From contig BGZK01000135.1 in the NCBI GenBank assembly GCA_005406025.1, positions 186,001 through 250,000 of the forward strand: a DNA stretch of 64,000 nucleotides, written 5' to 3'. The position numbers and the translations under genes are program-made. A model generated the notes under the pieces. That model saw only the letters and a program-made list of their open reading frames with translations, did no database searches and was not told the DNA's origin. Source of the DNA: Eumeta japonica. Its lineage: Eukaryota; Arthropoda; Insecta; Lepidoptera; Psychidae. This document shows positions 35,959-47,865 of this stretch, in pieces; position 1 is the first letter of the stretch; every line of letters begins with the position of its first letter.

Positions 35959-36350
35959 CTGACATGGTAGTTTCAAAATGTTACATTTTTGTAGAACAAT
36001 ACGACCTTCCATGATTAAATCTTAGTAGATATTTGTATACATATATACACACAGAATAAAAATAATATTTCATTGGTCCCGGTATCCATTAAACATTAAT
36101 GAACCTCTGGGATGGGACTGACTTGGATGAGGCATTGTGTGTAAAAAGTTTTATGCCATAAAAAACATTTTTTTAGTGATACTTAACGAATTTACATAAC
36201 GAATGACACACAGTGAAGGAGACGAGTGATCGATATTCCTATACATAAAATATACATCTGAATAATAAACAAAATCTAAACACTTTTAATTTAAATGCAG
36301 AATTTTCAATAACAATGCCAATTTAGTTTGTAGAAATAGACTAAGTTTTT

Positions 36351-36706
36351 GGAACGAAGTTCCTTACGGCGGGCTTGGAGGAGATAGGGATTTTGCTGCG
36401 CGACCGAACTGAAAAAAATGTGATAGTAAAACCGTAAGAAAAAGTCCGTGGAATAAAATCGTTAAATGAGATGTGCGCAGGGGCGACAGTCGTATATTTT
36501 TAGATATGTCGTTATTTTATTTCCTAAAATACTGAATTTTCTAAATACTTTCCTGTACTTAAATAAAAACTAATCAGCAAAATTTAAGAGAAAAATCAAG
36601 AAAACCTACATAAAATTGAGTACGATTTTTTTTTGCAAATTGGGTCGATTGTACATTAGCCGAAGGAACTTCGTTCCTACCTATCTGTGGTGTCCCACGA
36701 CACCAC
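36351..36706 (-). mobile_element. Hairpin-headed MITE family H, copy 1
   Basis: In minus orientation it begins TGGTGTCGTGGGACACCA (36705-36688), a seven-pair hairpin with loop GTGG. Then comes GGAACGAAGTTCC (36677-36665), and it ends GGAACTTCGTTCC (36363-36351), giving a 13-bp terminal inverted repeat. The first about 190 bp and last about 110 bp match the element at 61342-62022 almost base for base, but about 380 bp of that copy's interior is missing here. No open frame of note. Confidence 0.85.
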
Positions 36707-36939
36707 ATTCCTTTTTTTTAAATTGAGTCGTTTGAAAGTCCAATGTGCTTCATAAAAAGTTCACGCTTTATATAACGTAATATCTGTATGTATCGGTTAA
36801 GACATCTTTTAACACGTAATATGCCATTATTATTGTTCGTTCATTTGGTCTTCGATAAACGATTCCATACATATTTTATCCAAATCTAATTATCTTAATG
36901 CCAATTAATTCTCGCTTATTCCCTGAAACACAACGCCAA

Positions 36940-37400
36940 ATCCGTACACACTAATACCCTTCCGTTCGCCACCGCGAGTGTAGGGCGGGCGTTCGCGCTG
37001 GTTTAAATTAAATGGTCATTAACAAAATAGTATAATCGCTCGGGTCGGCTCTGCTAATTGCCGGAGTTGGAAGCGCCGGAGGAATTAGGATGCGACGGGC
37101 TTACGGCGCGAAACCGGGGGCGCGAGGCTGTATATTATATTTCCCGAATTCGTACGGCGCGCGGCGGCGCAGGTGCGGCCGGCGCACGGCCGCTTCCAGA
37201 TTTATGCGTCGGCGCTTATCCGCCCGTGACATATTACCCGTCGTGCAAATTCGGCCCCGCCCCGGCCCGCACTCGCCTCGCGCTGGCGGGGCGGAATCGG
37301 TTTTACGCGGTGAATGACTTGCCGTTAACGTATCGAAACGTGTGCGCCGTACGAGCCCGGCCGGTTGCGTTTGCTTATTGCCAAATAATATATAAATATT
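36940..37400. promoter_or_regulatory. GC-rich intronic island 6 (largest)
   Basis: About 450 bp of alternating GC-rich and homeodomain-type sequence: TGCCAATTAATTCTCG, GGGCGGGCGTTCGCGCTGG, AAATGGTCATTAAC, TCTGCTAATTGCCGGAG, GCAGGTGCGGCCGGCGCACG, AGATTTATGCGTCGGCGC. Plus-strand frames run through it, but composition explains them and no family is recognisable. It is the strongest enhancer-like block in the window. Confidence 0.4.
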
Positions 37401-37734
37401 TTCCTAAATACGTTAAAATGTTAAGGTCGTATAGTGAAAAAATAATTACAGGTTCTAATGCGACTTTAAACGTAAATTAATTACCGGCTTTTTAAATTAT
37501 TTTACTATTTGAGGAATACATAATCATTAACCCCCTCAAATATATTTCTAAATTAAAACTAACTTAAAAATATATTTCAGTAATATATTCCAGTGACATT
37601 TTTCTATACGAATAAAATATTTTAAAAACAAGTTGAATATTAAGTTACTTACTCGTTGTAATAACATTGTCATTAAAATTAAATTATAACATTTTAAGAT
37701 TAAATAAATAATTTAACTTGTTACTGTTTATTTT

Positions 37735-38720
37735 TAGGGTTTCGTAGTCAATAAGGAATACTTATAGTTTCGTCACATGCAGATGTCTGACTATCCGCGG
37801 ATTAGTTTAGACTCCTAATACTAGAAAGCTGTAATTTGGAACGGATGTACGTATTAATCACTTTTTAAAAAAAATTTTTTTTGGGGTAACTTCCCTACAC
37901 ATAAAGTGGTGACGAATTTTTTTTTAGTTTATTCCATGTCGTTGGATTGCCATTTAAAAACGTTGCCGGTCTGTACAAATACATTTTTAGATTTAAGGAC
38001 CTGTTTGGGCAATATTAAGCTTTAAAGCGCTCATTTTTGTCAGAGCTAAGTGTGTTCCTGCCCCCCACCTATGGACAGCTAAATGATTATTCTTGGATAT
38101 GCGAATAAAGTCACGGCAACAGTATATATGTATAACGAAATTTAAAAGGAAATCTATCACAGTCGAGTAGGCTTTACAAGTTAACGAGTAAAAGTTGACC
38201 AATTTATAAAATTTACTTCTCCAAATACAGTGCATAGCATGAAACTTTGCCGCTGTCAAGTTAGCCACGAAAACTGTGTAATAGCGTAAAATAGGCAAGC
38301 GGGGGAGAAAGAAGAAGGGTCGGGGAGCGTTAAATCTGCACATCATACGATTCGCAAACAATAAAGAGAGGCAGAGTTTCGTGCGTTGTATTGTATTTGG
38401 AAAAGTAAGAAACAAAATTTTGTACAAATTCTATTGTAAATTATTTAGAAGACGTTGCTGGTGGTGTAATGCAGGTAGTAAATATTTAATTTGCAAACCA
38501 TGTAGAATTATATAAATATAAAATTGTATCATCAATCATTAACAGTACGTAAGCCTGCTTTTAGACGTTATTAGCCATTAAACCGTGAACTCAATAAATA
38601 GATTCATAGCATCAAACAAAAAAAAAAACCCCTTCTGAGTGCACACGTTGAGACAACAACTACGGAACCGTACACTACGCCTGGTCCGACATGCACTTGG
38701 GTTTTTTTTTTGTTTTTTTT
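37735..38720. mobile_element. Lepidopteran 'gggttccgtagtcaa' element
   Basis: It begins AGGGTTTCGTAGTCAATAAG followed by TAGTTTCGTCACATGCAGAT and CTAGAAAGCTGTAATTTGG. It ends ACGGAACCGTACACTACGCC, TGGTCCGACATGCACTTGGG and a T run. Both ends match a dispersed repeat I know from moth genomes, normally with GGGTTCCGTAGTCAAC at one end. A 144-codon minus-strand frame inside (38427-37993) has no recognisable domain and may be chance. Confidence 0.6.
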
Positions 38721-38805
38721 TTAATTTTAGGTGGAAATGAACGAAAATCATTGAAATTCAAACAATGTTCGTTCATACATTCAGATAAAACATGTAATAT
38801 TTAGG

Positions 38806-38995
38806 GCATTTTCCACCATTTCCTTTTAAATTGACATTTAAGAAAATGTTACTTTCAAAATTAATTTTACGTTCCAGATCCTCATTTTAATGGTAGTTCG
38901 GGGTTAAAAACGTTAAAAGGAAGACATGGAACGCAAAATTAATTTAAAAAGTCACTTTTTGTTAAAAGTGAGTTTAAAAGGAGACGGTGAATGTA
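38806..38995. mobile_element. Foldback MITE family F, copy 2
   Basis: Left arm CAAAATTAATTTTACGTTCC (38857-38876) with CTCATTTTAATGG, and right arm CGTTAAAAGGAAGACATGG then AACGCAAAATTAATTT (about 38911-38946). Outer arms CATTTCCTTTTAAATTGAC and GTTTAAAAGGAGACGGTGAA also pair. The loop has TAGTTCGGGGTTAAAAA. Confidence 0.8.
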
Positions 38996-39879
38996 ATATT
39001 CAGACCCTTAGTCTATACATTTTGTTCCTGCCATTAAGCTGATGTCAATAAAGTCAATTTATCATTATAATTAACAGCCCTACAGTCCACAGATTTATGC
39101 CAAAAGGCCAGATTTAACAATACTTTTGGCAGAGAGGACACCTTAATGGCCAGTCTGAGAAAGTGTAATCGCGATTATCGGTTTGATCAGCATTAAAATT
39201 TATTGCTCGCGAATATTGTAAATACGTTCGATTATAGCTTACATTATTTTTTATTCCGGTCGACGGTTATACATATTAATAAAATAAAAGTCGAGATGGG
39301 ATTTGAGAGTGAAGTGCGCCGTACCTAAAAGTTCACAAACAAACTTTTGTGGTGAGGCCGTTTCCTCATTAGGTGCTGCTTCTATCCGATTCAATTTTGC
39401 CCAAGTTGTAGAAGTCGTTTGTTGGCATCCCTTTCAATAGAAGAGCTGTAGATTTAACAATTGAGATAAGTTATCGAATAATTAGGAATTGTTTTTTTTT
39501 TACACAGTACTTGGGACATTCTGAAAGCAATTTATACTAAAAACAAATACAAAGTATGCCCATTTTCTTTTTTTCGGATCAGCCTTTAACTTAAACGTAA
39601 TGTGTTGGTTGTCAATTTGAAGTTTTATAATTTAATTTAATGTCGTGTCAATCGACAATAATCGTACGTATGCATTTATTAGTATCTACTCGTAAGTAGC
39701 ATAAGAACCGACGACGCGCGACCCGGTCTCGCACTTGCCCGATTCTAATATTAGCCATACAACCGGAGAATCTGCAAGTTAAATTAAATTAGACATCTCG
39801 AACATTTTCGAGTCCAAGTAAAAACAACGTCCTATCACAGGCGACGGGTTATGTCAGAGCGTACTGCGTCGGTTATCGA

Positions 39880-40400
39880 TTGAAGAGGCGTCGCCCGCAT
39901 CCCGGCCGGTCCGGACGCGGAGCTTATAACGAATCGGCGGACGCACGTTTCCGGTATGTTTTGAATTCGACTCGGATTCGATTGTAGTTCGAGATCGGAA
40001 CGAGACTGCTTTATTTTTTGTGCAAAGAAATGACGTCACACAATGGAACCTCTTAATAATATAGCCGCCGGATCAATGGATCCAGCGTGAGCGTGGCCGT
40101 GCGTCGACCGACGCTCAAAATAGTTGTTCGCTGAACTCTAACGTAATTTGTTTAATGCTATTTTGGTGCTTAACGCTCGGTTAAGCTGTTGGAAGACGTA
40201 CGTCTCCCGTTTCTATATCGGGAACGTACTTAGAGGCTTCTCCCGATGGATGTGTGTTCTTGTGTTGGTGCGATTCGAAACGTTCGAGCGAGCGAACGCC
40301 CGCGGCCTGCGGCGCGGCGGCTCGCGGGGCGAGGTCGCCGCCGCGTCGCCGCCGCGCCGGCACGCCGCAGTGGCGAAATCGACAGGGTTGTCCATCCTTT
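39880..40400. promoter_or_regulatory. GC-rich intronic island 7
   Basis: Two sub-blocks: 39885-40125 (GGCGTCGCCCGCATCCCGGC, AGAAATGACGTCACACAATG with a full TGACGTCA CRE/ATF site) and 40270-40385 (CGCGGCCTGCGGCGCGGCGG). Non-coding by inspection. Regulatory role is inferred. Confidence 0.35.
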
Positions 40401-41616
40401 TTATTTTCGCTTATTATAATTAAATATTTATACCAAAATACTTATGGATGTCTATCGTTCAGCCGCCTGTCCTCAATCTGTGCTCAATATCATTGTGAAC
40501 TATGAGGTGTGGTCATCTAAAATCGTCATTATTAACATTACAATTCATTTACATGATAAAAAACATAACGATTTAATAATAGTATTACAATAAATAAAGC
40601 TTAATGTTAATTTGAGTCTTTTATTTAACAAAGTTTTAGAAAAAAAATCCGAATATTTTTTTTCTGCAAATTTAGTCTGGTTATCGTAATGTATGATATA
40701 ATAAGTCTGAAAGAACTTAGTCGATTAAGCTGACTCTTTTATTATTTCCAGGTACCTGAGGAATAGAAGACGAGTTGAATATCACTAATGTAACCCTTAT
40801 TTATATGGAAATCCAAAAAGTAGGAAATAATTTTGTTTATATAATTAGTGGTGCCAATGTTATATGATAAAAAATACAAATAAATGAGTAGAATTTTTCT
40901 ACGATATCTTATAATTTATAAAATTTTCAAATCTTAATTTAATAATATTTTTATCCATTAAATTGTTATTTATTTACCCGTATAATCTAATTTATTATTT
41001 TCTACTGATGATAGAGTTCGTTAAAAGTGATTAATGGTTTCTGTGAACATGTCCTCTGAAACAGTAAATTTCATAAAAAATACATTAAATTTATGAGCAA
41101 TAATTGTAGCATACTATCGGTCTGCTTTTTAAATATTTTTTTTAAGTTTAACAAATTATTAAGCATTATAACATTGAATATAGGGCACAGTTTAGAAATT
41201 AAATTTTTGTAATGAGTTGAACTATATGAACTATTCAATCACTATAAAAATGCTAGGAATTTTCTTTCTTTTCCAAGACGATTTCTTAAATATACTTCAT
41301 AAATAAATATTTCGCCCGAAAAATACAAAAAATATCGATATGAATATCAAAACCTACACTGTTCGAATTACACAAAGATGCCATGCCATTATTTTTCTGT
41401 AAAGAAGATATAAAAAAACATATAAGAGAAGAACGATAAGTAACTAAATAAAACTTGATAAATAATTGCACGTTTAAAAATAATAGTGAAATAAGATAAG
41501 GACATTATCTTACAAGAATTAAGGACAACAATCGTAAAAAAATTGGGAAGATCAATAATAATAAAAAATGAGTAGCAAATGGAAACATAATTTGTTGTAT
41601 GATACTATATGTTTTT

Positions 41617-41661
41617 ACAATATTTATAAATAACATAATTATATGTTGTTTATAAATATTG
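41617..41661. repeat. Near-perfect AT-rich hairpin
   Basis: CAATATTTATAAATAACAT and ATGTTGTTTATAAATATTGG pair with one mismatch around AATTAT. It could be a transposon relic or a chance AT-rich fold. Nothing marks it as a microRNA precursor. Confidence 0.6.
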
Positions 41662-42266
41662 GTATTTTACATAAGCAAAATCACATACGAATTTTGAACT
41701 TCCACTGTGACAACCCTCGAGCTTTTCTTATTTCGTTGTTGTGTTTACGCGTACATGCTCGTGACTCTTCGGTCGTACTTACCTTATAACTATCCGGTGA
41801 CAAAACTGCTTCAGCAAATGGGATAGGGCGCTGTGATTTGTTTATTTGATAGACGCAATTTGCTTTATAGGCTGTATTTTATTTTTGGTTCAGAAAAGGC
41901 CTTTTATGCCCAACTAAGGAAGGAAGAGTAATAAATTTCATTATATATATATAGGTATATATAAGTATACACTTTGTTACATTGACAGTTTAAGCTACTC
42001 AACTGCGATAATTTTGTAAGTTGGCACCTTGAAAATATAGCAGCAGGAGCATTGCCATACACTATGGCGTAGGTACTGAGTGTAGATATGACTACTTTTA
42101 CTTACAATATTAAAAAAAAAATTAAGGAACTTATTTGAACTTCCTTTTCTCTCGCTGTTCGAATAGAGTTTTTTATTGTTTTTAAATCACTCTTATTAAT
42201 AGTTCTCAACATCTTTTTAAATCTATCTTTTTACTTTTCACCTTGATGGTCTGACAGTCTTGAGGT

Positions 42267-42510
42267 CTAGACAGACGGACTGTAATTCAACTGAAATCCG
42301 ACTGCCAAATTGCAGTTCCGATGCAGTTTGAATGCAGTTGGCTGTAATGAAACTGCAAGCCAACTTCCCGTCAACGTGCGGTTTATTGCAGTTGGTGTGT
42401 AGTCGTCAAGCAGTTACACCGACTGCGCACTGACTGCAATCTAACTGCAGGTTGACGTGCAGTTCTAATGCTGTTGGACCAACTGCATCTAAACTGCAAC
42501 AGAACTGCGT
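42267..42510 (+). repeat. TGCAGTT-dyad block, copy 1
   Basis: Starts CTAGACAGACGGACTGTAAT and holds a dozen or so TGCAGTT or AACTGCA heptamers (some with one change) on both strands at about 12-20 bp spacing. The first about 70 bp align almost exactly with the block at 43353-43600, in the same direction. Looks like a subterminal repeat region of a DNA transposon. Confidence 0.85.
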
Positions 42511-42639
42511 CGTCGTTACCGAGACCGTGTACTAGAATGTAAGCACCCCGCCCACCCGCTCCTGGCCAGCGAGCGCTCGCGTATCTAATGTTCGTTCAGT
42601 AACAAAGATTACTAGAAAGTGTGCATGCGTCGTTTGTTC

Positions 42640-42990
42640 GTTAATCAAATAAAGATGGCCAGCGAGGAAAAATACAATGAGGCGTAGATTTCAAGAGAAC
42701 TTCAGATTATTTAAAAGTAGAAGCTAAGGTTGATTTTATAAATACAATAAAAAAAATTTACATAAAAAATTGACAAAAAAATTATTATATGCCAGGAGCG
42801 CCATATCAGCCTATGAACGATTTCAGGAGTTATTTTACTTCAAATGTGAACTACAACTATGCCTTCGACTCCAAATACACCTCTTATCCAACAGGAAACT
42901 TCCAGTCGGCCAGCAACTTCAGAATCCCACTATAATATTGCCTCGCCTGATAATTGCAGCGATCGTAGGTCCTCGTACATAAACAATGTA
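42640..42990 (+). pseudogene. Possible Harbinger-accessory protein C-terminal remnant
   Basis: From about 42790 a frame reads PGAPYQPMNDFRSYFTSNVN, YNYAFDSKYTSYPTGNF. Shifting frame near 42872 gives NTPLIQQETSSRPATSESHY and IASPDNCSDRRSSYINN and a stop. The Ser/Thr/Pro-rich tail resembles C-termini of the MADF/Myb-like proteins that accompany PIF/Harbinger transposases. This is an inference from style and context, not a motif match. A frameshift and upstream stops mark it as dead. An AATAAA lies about 30 bp after the stop. Confidence 0.4.
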
Positions 42991-43352
42991 TTCGGTTAAC
43001 TGTCTTTAATTTAAAAATTTTATATTAATAAAACTTTATTTTTTTTCATAAATTGTAAAGTGTAAAACTATTAAGACAAGGATGAACAGAATAATAAAAA
43101 TTTGTAACGACTTTTTCGATTTTATTCAAAATTGTAAACTGCTTACCTCAGTGATTGCAACCTTCTTTTCTGCTGTTATACTTTTTCTCATGGGGGTGTC
43201 TTGTCGGTATATTTTATTTTCTAAGATGTGTGGTAATTCATAAAAATTCTTTACAGACATTCGAAAATATTTGTAAAATATTTTTCATGTATTCTGATTT
43301 TTGGTAATAAAGAGTAAAAATCACCATCGTGTTTATGTGTCAATATCAAGGC

Positions 43353-43600
43353 TCTAGACAGACGGACTGCAATTCAACTGTAATCCGACTGCTAAATTGC
43401 AGTTCCGACGCAGTTTGAAAGCAGTTGACACGACTGTAATAAAACTGCAAGCCAACTGCCCGATAACGTGCAGTTTGATAGCAGTCGGTGCGCAGTTACA
43501 ACGACTGCACACTGCAGGCCAACTGCACGTTGACGTGCAGTTGACATGCAGTTTCATTGCAGTCGCGTCAACTGCATACAGACTGCATCGGAACTGCAAG
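43353..43600 (+). repeat. TGCAGTT-dyad block, copy 2
   Basis: Direct copy of the block at 42267-42510, starting CTAGACAGACGGACTGCAAT, with a higher density of intact TGCAGTT/AACTGCA dyads. The two blocks start 1086 bp apart. Frames read through it give repeating C-S-L-I-A-V peptides and are artefacts of the repeat. Confidence 0.88.
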
Positions 43601-43679
43601 GTATCTCAAATGTTCGAATTTGTTTATAGTCAGTGCTCACTTGAATTCGACAGAGTATACTCGTGTTGTTAAATAATTT

Positions 43680-43800
43680 TATGATGAATATGTCGAAGCT
43701 TTGATGCTTCTTTTACTTCGTCGTCGTCGCGCTCTTAAAGACAAAAAAAAGACGGGAAAAGCGGGATCTACTTGCAACCATATTGGATTTCAAAAATATA
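43680..43800 (+). pseudogene. Possible Harbinger-type transposase N-terminal remnant
   Basis: About 80 bp after the second dyad block, a frame reads DEYVEALMLLLLRRRRALKD then KKKTGKAGSTCNHIG. An acidic start followed by a Leu run and a long Arg/Lys run is typical of the N-terminus of PIF/Harbinger nucleases, before a conserved W-HP motif that I do not see here. Short and unconfirmed. Confidence 0.35.
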
Positions 43801-44417
43801 AAGCTAAGATTGCCATAACTGTTGGGACATTTGGTGTCAATACAAGAAACATATTAAAAAGCAGATTTTAATGATTTATTGTCGAAAAGTAATCAATTGA
43901 AAATAAAAAACGAAACAAAAACATTATAACTTTAATCGAATTAAATAAACAGTACAAATTAAGTTATATTTTAATACGTGATCCATTAAAAAGGTTCTTA
44001 TTTTTTTGTCTAGTCACATTATTTTGACGAGGTTCTAATTAATTACTGACATTGTATTATAGTCTTTTAGAAATCATAAAATTTGGCTGTTTGTTATTTT
44101 ACTTATAATGGGAAAAGACGGAGTCCTTTCATTATAATAAGAAAAGACGGAATCGGTTGAACCTATGGACTCCATCCGACAACCGCTCACTCGTACATCT
44201 TTCGACTCGGAGTCTTTTGGCTATTCTTTCCGATGATGAAAAACACGAGGCTTGCTACTCAAAAACCGAGATAATTCCGTATACGTGAATATATACTATT
44301 AGACTATAGTCAATGATTTTATTGAGATTATGAATAATTCGATGTCATCACATTCATTATGGCTTTACCATATGAAAATTAATAGCACGGATACACGCGC
44401 ATGCTCACGCACACGCG

Positions 44418-44456
44418 ACACACACACACACACACACATACATACACACACACACA
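44418..44456. repeat. (CA)n microsatellite
   Basis: Short CA run with CATACATACA interruptions, preceded by ACGCGCATGCTCACGCACAC. Confidence 0.9.
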
Positions 44457-45419
44457 AAACGTATAATCCTCCTTTACTGAAGAGCAAAAATACGAGTAAG
44501 TACGTACTCTGTGACTATGGGTGGCTTTTTTGAAGAACGTTGGCGACGATGTCGGATATAAATTGTATCGTTGCGGTTATCATAACAGCGAAAAGAGCTT
44601 ACAAACTCGGGTTAGTAACGTCTGATTTTTTTTTTAATTTCAAGAAACACTAACTCAATTTGGCACTGTTTAATTTTCATACAGATAATTAATGATACCT
44701 TAGCTGATAAAAAATAAACCGTATTCGATATTTTGCGCCGGAGAGATGAAAGCCTTTTTAACTTACAAAGCTCAGGTGTGAGGGTGAGGAATAAGCCACG
44801 ACAGGGAGCAAGTTTTAATACGTCGGCGAGAGAAAGTTGTTTCGTACTTAACAGGAAGTGCCGCTAATAAATTTGCCAACTCCAAACTACGAAATGGAAG
44901 AGTATTCGCCGTGGAAAATCGCAAATTCTATTGATTCCCAGAATCACCCGTTCGACGTTCAAAGGAATCTTTTATTCAGTTGATAGTTCAGTAGGTTTAA
45001 TTTTAATTGTACTAACGATGATAGTTATTATCAAATTTTGTACTTGATTTTTGTATATGCCTTCGTCAGTTTTCGGGATGATATTTCCTTCGATATTCCT
45101 TGTGTATATTTTAAAGTGGAAATTTAACTTATTTTCATAAAATATAGCTATGCGTATATAAGTTTCACATTTTAAATTAACACGATTTGTGAATTTCTTG
45201 GAGATGTCATTGTAACTTTATGTAAAAGAAATATATTGTACATAGTTCGTTGTAATAATTCTCATGAATTAGATGCATATAGAACATTTTTCTTTGATTT
45301 AACTAACAAATAAACATTTTGTATACTAGGTACTGTTTATTAATAAAGAATATTTGGTTAATTATTACATTCATTTAAATGTTTACTGAAAAATTATTGC
45401 AATAAATTCATAGTGCCTC

Positions 45420-45615
45420 TTCTACCATTTCATTTCGAAATGACATTTAAGAAATGCACACGTTTAAAATTAATTTTGCGTTCCACATTCTCCTTTTAAT
45501 GGTTGTTAGGCCTACAATTAGGGTTAACTCCGTTAAAAGGAGGACGTGGAAAGCAAAACCAATTCTAAAAGTGTCTTTTTGTTAAATGCCATCTTAAGAG
45601 CAGACAATGAAAGAG
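45420..45615. mobile_element. Foldback MITE family F, copy 3
   Basis: Left arm AATTAATTTTGCGTTCCAC then ATTCTCCTTTTAATGG (about 45469-45502). Right arm CCGTTAAAAGGAGGACGTGG then AAAGCAAAACCAATT (about 45530-45564). Outer arms TACCATTTCATTTCG... and ...GACAATGAAAG also relate. The loop TTGTTAGGCCTACAATTAGG is slightly longer than in the other copies. Confidence 0.82.
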
Positions 45616-46020
45616 GCATTTAGTATATAAATTTTGTGTAATAATTTTGTACTAAACATTTAAATGATCATAACAATTTGCCAAATGTTGCTTATTAAAA
45701 AAAAATATAAAAACCACTAAGGAAGGAAACCTTTGTTATTTGACTTACATACATTTCAAAATTGCTAGATATTTAATGTTCGCTAGTCAAACAGTTCGAT
45801 ACTTTCCATGTTCATTCACTAATTTTACATTGTGACCGTCGGCTAATTGCAGCCGCGTCAGCAGCCGGCGCTGTCTCCTGTCAGAGACATTCCTCAGAGT
45901 TCCAGTACATGATGGAGCATTTGCGTTTGAGCTGATTTATGTAATTGGCATTTAATAATCGAAGTAGACAATATATATATATATATATTTAATATTACTT
46001 CCTAGTTTTATTATACATGC

Positions 46021-46023
<3 letters not shown>

Positions 46024-46088
<65 letters not shown>
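46024..46088. repeat. (AT)n microsatellite
   Basis: About 64 bp of pure AT, with a shorter (AT)n at 45970-45988. Confidence 0.98.
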
Positions 46089-46090
<2 letters not shown>

Positions 46091-47083
46091 TAATAAGTTT
46101 GCAGGTAAACAGTTATCATTTGAGATTTTTAATATGCAGATTTTTAACTAAAGCTATTAGCTTTTTAGAGTTTCATACATCAAAACTAAAAATGAAAACT
46201 TATAACGAATGTAGGTACCAAGTTGAAATTAATATCAAATGATTACATCTACGGTCCCTTGGAACTATATAAAACCAAGTTTCTGAGTCAACGTAATAAT
46301 ATGAAAATACTACCATTTTCGTGGTGTATTTTTACATTCATAAATAAATCAAAACTTACAGGTTATCGTTAATTCCTTTTGACCTCGAATCATGAAATCA
46401 GGTAAAAAGCAATGTTTTGCGGTACAAGTAAAAGAAAAGATCTGAAAATATTTGGAGTTAAATTATTTCGTATTTTTTGCGCTTACAATCTATTATTTGC
46501 AGTTGGAATATGGACTTTAATGTAGACCGATATATGGGAGAATATTTTATCACTCCCCATCACGAAAATTCAAGACATCTAAAAGTTCGGTCTTGGTTTA
46601 AAATATTTTTTGGAAAACTGTTACGAAAAAGCAAGAAAATAATTCGTAATGCGTAAGTCTTATTTGCACTTGTCTGGTGTTTTTGTTATTTTTTTTTAAA
46701 TATTGCTATGAAAGTGTTCAAAAAAATCGGTCTGGTGGCCTTGCTTTGTGTAACAGAAAAAGAATTTACCGTGTTTTGATATAATTTTTGTTATTTGCTA
46801 ACGTTCCACATAATATGTGAACAATTAAAGGAAAGATGATTAATTACTGCTTACGAATTCATTTGGTTTTTACTTCATGACGAGAAAACACTAAAAATAG
46901 TAGGACATACAGAGTCATACGTAACCTTAATTAGGTTTTAGCATCAAAATTTGTACGGCACATTTATTTTGTAAATGGGAGATCATCCGATGAGGAAATA
47001 TCGATTGAAGAAAGGGTGTTAAATAAAGTGGCTGTCATTCGATACTTTGCTTAACACGAAAACTTGTTATATAAAAATTATGT

Positions 47084-47320
47084 GACTAGCTTTAGCCCGC
47101 AGTTCCGCCCGCGAGGATACATAATTTCCCATTTTCTACTTTGAGTAATCTTGCCATCATCGATTCTATACCCAAACCTGTTTCCGATTAAAGTTCCCAT
47201 TTCACAGTTAGTTCCGATTCCGCCGTGTTCTGTTCTGACCCTGCGTTCCTTTTCTTTTCCAACGGCACTACCGCTCTCGATCCAAGTACCGATCCCGCCG
47301 TCGATATAGATTATGGTTTC
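47084..47320 (+). repeat. 'tagctttagcccgcag' end plus 'gattcc' array copy 4
   Basis: GACTAGCTTTAGCCCGCAG and TTCCGCCCGCGAGGATAC (47084-47118) are followed by a degenerate TTCCGATTCCGCC / ACCGATCCCGCC array to about 47310. This copy shows the likely native arrangement of conserved end and array. Confidence 0.65.
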
Positions 47321-47739
47321 ATGCAAGTTGTCGTACAGGAACGTATTAGTGGGAGGTATAAAATATCATGCGTATAATTCGGAAAATATTTTATGTTTAA
47401 TGAAAATATTCTATCTAAATCCGTGCATGCGTTTATGTACCATTGAGTTAAAAACAAATAATCACGTTTATGACATAATAGGATTATAATACTGGCGAAA
47501 GACGCAGTGTAAAAGTTCTATCCTTCGTTTTAATCTACAATGATTTTCTTATTGTTACATCATTATTACTAATCATAAAGTTATAATCGGATTGTCGATA
47601 TTCTCTTACTTTATTTTTCTCATAGACATTGAGATATACAGATCAACATGCAATTCATTGAACAGTTACCTATATTTTTTTGTGACGGTGTGTTCTGTCA
47701 GTTTTCTAAATTTCATCAAAACTGTTGAAGTCATTTATT

Positions 47740-47865
47740 GACGACTCCATCAGATATTCCATTTCGACCCAAGAGGCCGGTAACGCACTGGTCCTTTGCA
47801 GTTGCGAGTGTCCATGGGTGGCGATGAATCGGCTACTCTCTGGTGACTTACAAGCGTTCATGTCC
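47740..47865 (+). repeat. Lepidopteran 'gtgtccatggg' repeat fragment, copy 2
   Basis: GAGGCCGGTAACGCACTGG, GCGAGTGTCCATGGGTGGCG and TCTCTGGTGACTTACAAGCG keep the order of a repeat common in Lepidoptera. Confidence 0.65.

Noticed and set aside
37058..37480. 140-codon plus-strand frame
   Set aside because: Lies in a GC-rich island where stops are rare; no domain, no splice support, and composition explains it.
41617..41661. AT-rich hairpin considered as a microRNA precursor
   Set aside because: Almost pure AT arms with a 6-base loop, too short for a typical precursor.
43354..43672. Frames of repeating C-S-L-I-A-V peptides on both strands
   Set aside because: Direct translation of the TGCAGTT dyad repeat.
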